Source of the DNA: Levilactobacillus andaensis | GTDB taxonomy: Bacteria; Bacillota; Bacilli; Lactobacillales; Lactobacillaceae | Direction: 5' to 3' | NCBI RefSeq assembly: GCF_016861695.1 | Contig: NZ_BOLP01000004.1 | Span: 186,001 to 250,000 of the forward strand | DNA: 64,000 nt | Part shown: positions 58,868 to 64,000 of the stretch, in pieces | How the letters are laid out: every line of letters starts with the position of its first letter | Numbering within the stretch: position 1 is the first letter of the stretch | The notes under the pieces: model-generated | The model's input: only the letters and a program-made list of their open reading frames with translations | What the model was told of the DNA's origin: nothing | Databases searched by the model: none | Made by a program: the position numbers and the translations under genes

Positions 58868-59320
58868 CTAATAGTGTCGTTGTTCGCCGTGCTTCACGGC
58901 GTCCCAGTTGGCCGCAACGTTTTGATCGACTCGTTGCAGGTACTTAGCCAACTGGTCGGCCTCCACTTCCGAGAATCCTTGTAAGGCAATGCCGTTTGAA
59001 TAGTCATTCTCTCGCTTGACCAGGGGATAAATCTGTTCACCCTGTGCCGTCACGAATAACCGCTTAATTTTCTTATTCTCGTCATCCGCCCGCTTTTCCA
59101 ACAGCCCGGCCTGTGTCAATTTCTGCACGGCCCGTGCCGCCGAGGTCCGATCGACCCGCAAGAGTTCCGCGAGCCGTTCCAAAATAATTCCGGGATGTTC
59201 GGTCACCCGCGCCAAGTATAAATACTGCCCCTTCGTCAACGCCACCCGCTGAAACTCCCGGTTGGCAATGGCATCCAGCGCCCGCGAGATTCCACCGATG
59301 GGTCGCAATATCTCAGCCAT
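58868..59320 (-). CDS. MarR family transcriptional regulator
   Basis: A 150-residue winged-helix regulator. ILERLAELLRVDRTSAARAVQKLTQAGLLEK is the recognition and wing region, then RADDENKKIKRLFVTAQGEQIYP. MarR proteins usually repress adjacent genes; here paiA is the likely target, together with itself. ATG 59320 with AGAGGGA. Confidence 0.9.
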   Translation of the reverse strand: MAEILRPIGGISRALDAIANREFQRVALTKGQYLYLARVTEHPGIILERLAELLRVDRTSAARAVQKLTQAGLLEKRADDENKKIKRLFVTAQGEQIYPLVKRENDYSNGIALQGFSEVEADQLAKYLQRVDQNVAANWDAVKHGEQRHY

Positions 59321-59411
59321 TTGTCGATTCCCTCTTTCATGTTAACTAATAGTTTAAAACAATTATGCTGTATTTGCAACAAAAAGTGAATTGGCAACAT
59401 GGTGCTTCCTT

Positions 59412-59488
59412 CGCCTTGCCGGCCGCCAGATATGGGCTAGAACGGTGCGGACACGCCTGAGCCCATATCTGGCGACCTCTCGGCTTAC
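59412..59488. repeat. Element B, short copy 4
   Basis: Arms GCCGCCAGATATGGGCT and AGCCCATATCTGGCGAC with about 27 bases between. The inner hairpins of the full copies are missing; a deletion derivative. Confidence 0.8.
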
Positions 59489-59590
59489 ATAGTAATTTTT
59501 GGGCCACTAGGAAGATAAGCGTAAAAACATTATCTGCCTAACCAGAGAGTTAAGCGCACACGAGACCTACAGCAATCCTCATGGTAGAAC

Positions 59591-59749
59591 ACAATCAGAG
59601 CCGGAGGATGCCAGGGATGCAGCCAGCCTAGACCATGGGCGTCTTTGAAGACACACAGTCTTAGTGTGGCTTCAAAACGAGCGGGAAGCCCGCTTCCCAG
59701 GCTGGAGGCGTTCCCCACAGCAGGCAGAATCCCTGACAGCCGCAGTGCG
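59591..59749. repeat. Element A, copy 4 (inverted orientation)
   Basis: Reads ACAATCAGAGCCGGAGGATGCCAGGGAT to GCAGGCAGAATCCCTGACAGCC, the reverse complement of the other copies. It lies 102 bases from the short element B copy. Confidence 0.8.
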
Positions 59750-59787
59750 ACAAAGTTTATCCAATCTAAAGTTTCTAAGCGTAATCA

Positions 59788-59829
59788 AAAAGTGTGCCCA
59801 GAACGACGAATCGTTCTAGAGCACACCAT
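59788..59829 (-). terminator. Intrinsic terminator of the third GNAT gene
   Basis: Minus strand GGTGTGCTCTAGAACGA, loop TTCG, TCGTTCTGGGCACAC then TTTTTG. Confidence 0.92.
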
Positions 59830-59840
59830 TTCAGTTCAGT

Positions 59841-60428
59841 TTAATTTGCGATGCGGACTGGTTGCCCAATCTCAAGTTGCATGTGGTAGTAATTGTGGTC
59901 ACCAATCATTTGAGTTCCAGTAACTTCGTAGCCCATGCGCTCGTAAAGCTTCATGGCACCGGGATTCTCGAAGTCGACGTTCAACCCAATGACCGACTGG
60001 CGGTCGCGCTGGGCATAAACGGGTAAGGCCCGCAATAGCTGACGACCAATTCCCTTGCCCTGATGATCTGGTGAGACGGCTAACGAATCCAAATACCACT
60101 CGCCCGGTGCGGTTTCCGAATCAGCCTCTAACGGTTCATCGAATGCCGCACTCTTGGCGGTTAGCCGGGTAATTACATCTTCCACGATGTCTTCTTTTTC
60201 GCCGGGGTAGCCGAACGCAACCCCAACAACTTGGCCATTGGCCTCGGCCACCACCGTGGTTGCCGCACCAGACAAGTAAGTCCGAGTACGGTACGCCGCC
60301 GTGATGACCTTCAATAAGTCGGGGCCAGGTACGTCCTCGAGGTCGGTCAATTCCATCTCGTCGTAAATCAAGTTCATCAACGGTGCTATCTGAGGGGCAT
60401 CCGTTGGTCGAGCTTCACGAATTATCAC
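59841..60428 (-). CDS. GNAT family N-acetyltransferase
   Basis: A 195-residue enzyme. The acetyl-CoA loop is SPDHQGKGIGRQLLRAL, with WYLDSLAV before it and ENPGAMKLYERMGYEVTGT after. It starts at GTG 60428 with GGAGG upstream. Similar proteins occur in many lactobacilli; substrate unknown. Confidence 0.88.
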   Translation of the reverse strand: MIIREARPTDAPQIAPLMNLIYDEMELTDLEDVPGPDLLKVITAAYRTRTYLSGAATTVVAEANGQVVGVAFGYPGEKEDIVEDVITRLTAKSAAFDEPLEADSETAPGEWYLDSLAVSPDHQGKGIGRQLLRALPVYAQRDRQSVIGLNVDFENPGAMKLYERMGYEVTGTQMIGDHNYYHMQLEIGQPVRIAN

Positions 60429-60458
60429 AAAAAATCCTCCATTTCTAGTACTTTCACT

Positions 60459-60487
60459 AGAGTAACGGAGGATTGAAAATTTGTCAA
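60459..60487 (-). promoter_or_regulatory. Promoter of the third GNAT gene
   Basis: Minus strand TTGACA (60482-60487), 17-base spacer, TACTCT (60459-60464). Confidence 0.7.
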
Positions 60488-60553
60488 AGGATTTGCAGGG
60501 TCACCCCCACAACCTTCATCTAGTTGTGCTAAATAACTCGTCTATCGCCGCGC

Positions 60554-60640
60554 CTATCTTGCGGAAACGTGTCCCGCGGCGCGTTGGCCAAAGACTAGAC
60601 CAACAACAAATAAAACGCCGGCAGTTATCCAAGTTCTCAT
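60554..60640 (-). CDS. 28-residue single-helix membrane peptide
   Basis: ATG (60640) overlaps the DUF1003 stop as ATGA. The product is MRTWITAGVLFVVGLVFG followed by QRAAGHVSAR, one membrane helix with a basic tail. GGAG is 8 bases upstream. It is shorter than usual gene-calling cut-offs. Function unknown; coupling suggests a role with the DUF1003 membrane protein. Confidence 0.55.
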   Translation of the reverse strand: MRTWITAGVLFVVGLVFGQRAAGHVSAR

Positions 60641-61392
60641 TGATGAGGCTCCCTTCGTGACGTCGACTCCGGTGATTTGACATCCCGTAGTTCGGCGAGT
60701 TCTTGACGAATTTCACCTAAAATTTCTAACTGAAATCGTTCGATCTCCATGGTATGTGGAACCTGATTCTGCGCCAAGTGATCGACTTTAGCATGTAGCA
60801 ATCGCAATTCGTGTTCGGCCTTTAAATTCACGTGATAGTCGTTTTCGGCCATCATCCGGTCACGGTCGGCGGAACGGTTCTGGCTCATCATGATGATGGG
60901 TGCCTGAATCGCCGCCACACAGCTCAATACTAAATTTAACAGAATGAAGGGATAGTTGTCAAAGTTGACCCCGAATAAGTGGAGTCCATTAACAATCATC
61001 CAACCAATCAAGACGAACATGAAGACGAAGATAAAGCCCCAGGATCCACCAAAACGGGCAACATCATCCGAGACCTTTTGCCCAAACGTCAGGCTCTCTT
61101 TCAAGCTGTCGTTGACGTCGATGATGTCGTAATCGTCACTCTGCAAGGCCTTCGTTAGCTTATGATTAATTTTTTTCGTTTGCTTGAGATCGGCATTGAT
61201 CATCGCATCGACGTGATCTAGCCGATATTTTAACAGGTGGTGCCCGCAAATGTAATCGCTCGGCTTACTCTGCGGATAATCGCGCTTAATTCGGTTGCGT
61301 AGCCCCACATCCAGCTCGGCCAGCTGAAGGCTGGTCTCAAGCGAAATGGGCTCACCGTCCACCAAACAGCCTAGATGTTCCTCGTCTGCCAC
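60637..61392 (-). CDS. DUF1003 family membrane protein
   Basis: A 251-residue protein. A soluble N-terminal part (1-120) leads to two helices near 125-175 (SWGFIFVFMFVLIGWMIVN and YPFILLNLVLSCVAAIQAP), then MSQNRSADRDRMMAENDYHVNLK, the DUF1003 core. The C-terminal tail is coiled-coil-like. Start is GTG at 61392 with GAGGAG, six bases after the rlu stop. Function of the family is not established. Confidence 0.85.
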   Translation of the reverse strand: MADEEHLGCLVDGEPISLETSLQLAELDVGLRNRIKRDYPQSKPSDYICGHHLLKYRLDHVDAMINADLKQTKKINHKLTKALQSDDYDIIDVNDSLKESLTFGQKVSDDVARFGGSWGFIFVFMFVLIGWMIVNGLHLFGVNFDNYPFILLNLVLSCVAAIQAPIIMMSQNRSADRDRMMAENDYHVNLKAEHELRLLHAKVDHLAQNQVPHTMEIERFQLEILGEIRQELAELRDVKSPESTSRREPHQ

Positions 61393-61397
61393 TGTGC

Positions 61398-62285
61398 TCA
61401 CTCCTCGTTCAAGGTTTGGATCATTGCCTGCCAATCAGCAGGGACGGTACTGGTAAAGCTCCGCTGGTCATGGGTAAAGGGGTCGGCAAACGCCAACGTA
61501 TGGGCGTGTAAAGCCTGCCGCGTCATCCCGCCAAGTTGCGGACCACCATACAGCTCATCCCCCACCAACGGATGGTCTAAATACGTAAAGTGGGCACGAA
61601 TCTGATGCGTCCGGCCCGTATGTAACTGGACCTCAACTAGCGTGGCAGTCGACCAGCGCTGTTGAACCCAGTACTCCGTCTTAGCTGGCTTTCCTTCCGG
61701 CGAGACCATCTGGTTAAAGCCAGCCGGATCACTCGCCAACGGTTGCTCAATGATGCCATGGTCAGCCTCAAGTTGCCCACTCACCACCGCTAAATAACGT
61801 TTCTGGACCTGATGCGCGGCCTGTAACTGATTGGCCAGGCTATTGGCCAAGCGGTGCCGAGCAATCCACACGACCCCACTGGTAAAGCGGTCAAGACGGG
61901 TGACGATGTGCGGCACCAGGTTCTCGGCGTCCTCATCCAGCCAGTACCCTTTGACCCGGTTCACCAACGTGTCCGTCCGGTTAGCGGGACCGGGGACCAC
62001 ATTGAGGCCAGCCGGCTTATCCACGATCAACCAGTCGCGATTTTCAAATAAGACGTTCAGTGGTCCATGACTGACAGCGACCGCATCATCCGCAGCCTCC
62101 GCTGGCAACGTCACGGCCACCTGATCATTGACCTGCAGGGTGACTGCCGGGGTAACCACGGTGCCGTTGACCCGAATCGTGCCGTCCCGTTTGAGGTCGC
62201 TAAAGACCCGGTGACTGACCCCCTGCGTGTTGAGAAATTTTTTAAGGCTTGTTACCGGCTGTGTTACCTGCCAGGTCAATTCCAT
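61398..62285 (-). CDS. RluA-family pseudouridine synthase
   Basis: A 295-residue enzyme. The N-terminal S4-like domain (about 15-70) is followed by the catalytic motif RLDRFTSG with the nucleophilic aspartate, then QVQKRYLAVVSG and GRTHQIRAHF. Target RNA cannot be told. Start ATG 62285 with AAGGAG. Operon with the GcvH-like gene (24 bases upstream) and DUF1003. Confidence 0.92.
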   Translation of the reverse strand: MELTWQVTQPVTSLKKFLNTQGVSHRVFSDLKRDGTIRVNGTVVTPAVTLQVNDQVAVTLPAEAADDAVAVSHGPLNVLFENRDWLIVDKPAGLNVVPGPANRTDTLVNRVKGYWLDEDAENLVPHIVTRLDRFTSGVVWIARHRLANSLANQLQAAHQVQKRYLAVVSGQLEADHGIIEQPLASDPAGFNQMVSPEGKPAKTEYWVQQRWSTATLVEVQLHTGRTHQIRAHFTYLDHPLVGDELYGGPQLGGMTRQALHAHTLAFADPFTHDQRSFTSTVPADWQAMIQTLNEE

Positions 62286-62309
62286 ACCGTCTTGCTCCTT
62301 TTCAACCAA

Positions 62310-62627
62310 TTAGTCATCGACCAAATCAACCATCCAGTCGAGATCATCATTTCGATTATTCAGACGCTCCGGATGGGCAACGAGGTCGGTGTTCACGGCA
62401 GCAATTCGGCCGGCAAACGGCGAACGCAACGTGAGTTCCTCTTTTTCGCCATGCACGATCACTAACGGTGTTCCCAATTTGACTTGACCACTGGTCTTTT
62501 GCCACGTAATCTTGGTCACTGGTCCCACCAGTTCACGGCCATCATCCGCAAAACCAATCCGGACGACCCCTTCTGCGTTGGGCGTTAACCATAAGGCATC
62601 CGCACTTGCTTCAATTCGATCAATCAT
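62310..62627 (-). CDS. GcvH-like lipoyl/biotinyl domain protein
   Basis: A 105-residue protein. VVRIGFADDGRELVGPVTKI and PFAGRIAAVN match the lipoyl fold of glycine cleavage H protein, and GEKEELTLRSP puts a lysine eight residues before the SP, the position of the lipoylated lysine. No gcvT or gcvP is nearby, so a lipoyl-carrier role outside glycine cleavage is possible. ATG 62627 with GGGGTGA. Confidence 0.7.
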   Translation of the reverse strand: MIDRIEASADALWLTPNAEGVVRIGFADDGRELVGPVTKITWQKTSGQVKLGTPLVIVHGEKEELTLRSPFAGRIAAVNTDLVAHPERLNNRNDDLDWMVDLVDD

Positions 62628-62857
62628 GCTCGTCACCCCTATCGTCTATTTTGTTATCTGAATCCTTTCGCTGGTACATATGCTATAACGCCAGCACCAA
62701 GTCCGCGACATTCCTTACCGTAATTGTTTTAGTGCCTTACAAACTACTAGGACCTGTCTCTACCCATCATTTTAACATAGGCCCTAAAATCGCGGGAGTC
62801 ATTTCACCCTTTCCCCTAGCAAATCAGTATAATTAGTTGAATAAAGGGGGAGATTTT

Positions 62858-63082
62858 ATGATGACGGCAAACCTATTAACCGGGTCATTTATTCTAGTGT
62901 CGGGGATCGCACTACTCATTTTTCTGTTCGTTAAATTAATTCCAAAAACCAAGCATGACACGGATACAACTGCACTCTTAACCGTTTTCGTCGTGGTCGC
63001 CGTGTTCCTAGTGGGCATGGGCGGTTGGGTCAGTCTGATGGGGTTAGGTCACTTCAGTGGCGCCATGGGGTGCTGGCTGTAA
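62858..63082 (+). CDS. Small two-helix membrane protein, paralogue 1
   Basis: A 74-residue protein starting MMTANLLTGSFILVSGIAL, then helix 1, the polar loop KLIPKTKHDTDT, helix 2 (ALLTVFVVVAVFLVGMGGW) and a short tail (GLGHFSGAMGCWL). GGGGGAG precedes the ATG, and a TATAAT lies about 30 bases upstream. No family is recognised. It is clearly homologous to the gene at 63288. Confidence 0.75.
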   Translation: MMTANLLTGSFILVSGIALLIFLFVKLIPKTKHDTDTTALLTVFVVVAVFLVGMGGWVSLMGLGHFSGAMGCWL

Positions 63083-63096
63083 TTGCACCCAACCCG

Positions 63097-63137
63097 CAAA
63101 AGCTTCACGGCCTAAATTGACCGTGGAGCTTTTAATT
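63097..63137 (+). terminator. Intrinsic terminator between the two small membrane genes
   Basis: AAAAGCTTCACGG, loop, CCGTGGAGCTTTTAATTT. Confidence 0.85.
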
Positions 63138-63287
63138 TCTCCACACAAATACCTGAACTCAGGACATACAGAAACTTTCCTGCATCTCACTAACCAGCAC
63201 GATTTCAACTTTTTTCTTAATAAACCATCACAGGTAAGTAAGTTCAATCAATTATCGGTATAATCTAAGGTGTAAGGGGAGATTATC

Positions 63288-63473
63288 ATGACACAAAATT
63301 TAACTACCGGGGTATTCATTTTGTTATCTGGACTGGCATTGCTCATTCTGCTGTTCGCCAAGCTTATTCCTAAGACCAAGCACGATACGGACACCAAGGC
63401 ACTATTGACGGTTTTCGTACTGGTCGGCGTGTTCTTGGTGGCAATGGGCGGCTGGATCACTTTGAAGGGTTAA
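63288..63473 (+). CDS. Small two-helix membrane protein, paralogue 2
   Basis: A 61-residue protein (MTQNLTTGVFILLSGLAL) sharing the loop KLIPKTKHDTDT and ALLTVFV with the gene at 62858, but with other substitutions and a shorter end (GGWITLKG). AGGGGAG precedes the ATG; TATAAT lies about 26 bases upstream (63260-63265). Function unknown. The two genes have separate promoters and terminators. Confidence 0.75.
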   Translation: MTQNLTTGVFILLSGLALLILLFAKLIPKTKHDTDTKALLTVFVLVGVFLVAMGGWITLKG

Positions 63474-63499
63474 CCACTTGATTACATTAGTTTAGGCCA

Positions 63500-63537
63500 T
63501 AAAAAAGCTCGACGACCGCGGCCGTCAAGCTTTTTTG
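63500..63537. terminator. Bidirectional intrinsic terminator
   Basis: AAAAAAGCTCGACG and CGTCAAGCTTTTTT pair around a GC-rich loop; serves the plus-strand small gene and the minus-strand sugar porter. Confidence 0.9.
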
Positions 63538-63548
63538 TTGACTCATGA

Positions 63549-64000
63549 TTAATGCTCACGCGATTCAGAAGTCTCGTAGACCTTCTTCGTTTGCGTGCCT
63601 TGTTGTTCGATTTCTTCCAGCGTCCGCCCCTTCGTTTCTGGAACGAATAAGCGAATGAAGGCAACCCCTAGCAGACAGATGATTCCAAAGATTGCGAACA
63701 CGGCGTCTTGAGACATCGACTGCGTCATGATTGGGAACAGCAAGCCCACGGCAAACGACCCGATCCAGTTGAAGGATGAGGCTAATCCTGAAGCCCGCCC
63801 CCGAACAGCTAATGGGAAGACTTCCCCAATCAGTACCCAGGTCAGCGGTGCCCACGTGAAGGAATAAAAGGCTACGTAGATTGATAAGAACAGGACAATC
63901 AACATTGGATTTTTGTTCAAGTTAACCACGTTTAGAATGGCTGGCAGGATGAAGGATAACCCCATGACCACACCACCCAACGTTAACAGCGTCCGCCGGT
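63549..64000 (-). CDS. Sugar porter (MFS), C-terminal part only
   Basis: The gene runs off the right edge; about 150 residues are seen. Helices include ILPAILNVVNL and FYSFTWAPLTWVLIGEVFP, with the motifs VRGRASGLASSFNWIGSF and PETKGRTLEEIE, hallmarks of the XylE/GalP/AraE sugar proton-symporter family. The frame is open to the edge with no start. Substrate is not determinable from this part. Confidence 0.88.
   Translation of the reverse strand, partial: RRTLLTLGGVVMGLSFILPAILNVVNLNKNPMLIVLFLSIYVAFYSFTWAPLTWVLIGEVFPLAVRGRASGLASSFNWIGSFAVGLLFPIMTQSMSQDAVFAIFGIICLLGVAFIRLFVPETKGRTLEEIEQQGTQTKKVYETSESREH

Noticed and set aside
30171-59749. CRISPR array or insertion sequence for the repeats
   Set aside because: Copies are kilobases apart with no short regular spacing, no cas gene and no transposase frame.

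Overview
The window reads as chromosome of a low-GC Gram-positive bacterium of the Lactobacillaceae, most like the Levilactobacillus brevis group. This rests on the zinc-type rpsN, ctsR-clpC without mcsA/mcsB, AGGAGG ribosome sites, MFS-DUF4811 and split ThrE gene pairs, and dense T-box, L-box and PyrR control. The species is an inference; no rRNA gene is present.

Region 1 (about 0.6-30 kb, nearly all minus strand) is the translation and transcription superoperon: rpsJ to rplQ (S10, spc and alpha blocks with secY, adk, infA and rpoA), then rpsL-rpsG-fusA, then rpoB-rpoC. Two insertions separate the blocks. One is a MATE efflux gene between fusA and rpsJ. The other is a plus-strand cassette (prepilin peptidase comC, a JAB/MPN-domain gene broken by one in-frame amber codon, and a 60-residue acidic protein) between rpsL and rpoC. 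Promoters can be read for rpsJ, rpsL, rpoB and an internal one before infA. Terminator-like hairpins sit inside the rpoB leader and between rpsG and fusA.

Region 2 (30-40 kb) holds a TetR regulator, the self-regulated ctsR-clpC operon with its operator, eight tRNA genes in one minus-strand cluster (none encoding CCA), serS behind a serine T-box, a deoxynucleoside kinase, and the lysine permease lysP behind a lysine riboswitch.

Region 3 (40-64 kb) is accessory: four GNAT acetyltransferases, an alpha/beta hydrolase, a PAP2 phosphatase, a two-gene threonine/serine exporter, a DtxR-type metal regulator with a CDF metal exporter, a MerR regulator divergent from an MFS pump plus DUF4811 protein, azlCD, an orphan ribbon-helix-helix antitoxin-like gene, a two-gene ABC exporter, a PyrR-attenuated uracil permease, a MarR-paiA pair, an operon of a GcvH-like domain, an RluA-type pseudouridine synthase, DUF1003 and a 28-residue membrane peptide, and two tandem paralogous small membrane proteins. 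It ends inside a sugar-porter gene.

The gene-poor gaps are not empty. Two families of long dispersed palindromic elements, called A and B here, fill many of them, twice as close A/B neighbours. A separate tandem repeat of about 130 bp lies at 47.2-47.5 kb. These elements, the tandem membrane-protein pair and the 28-residue ATGA-coupled peptide are the least explained parts of the window. I found no CRISPR array, transposase or phage module.
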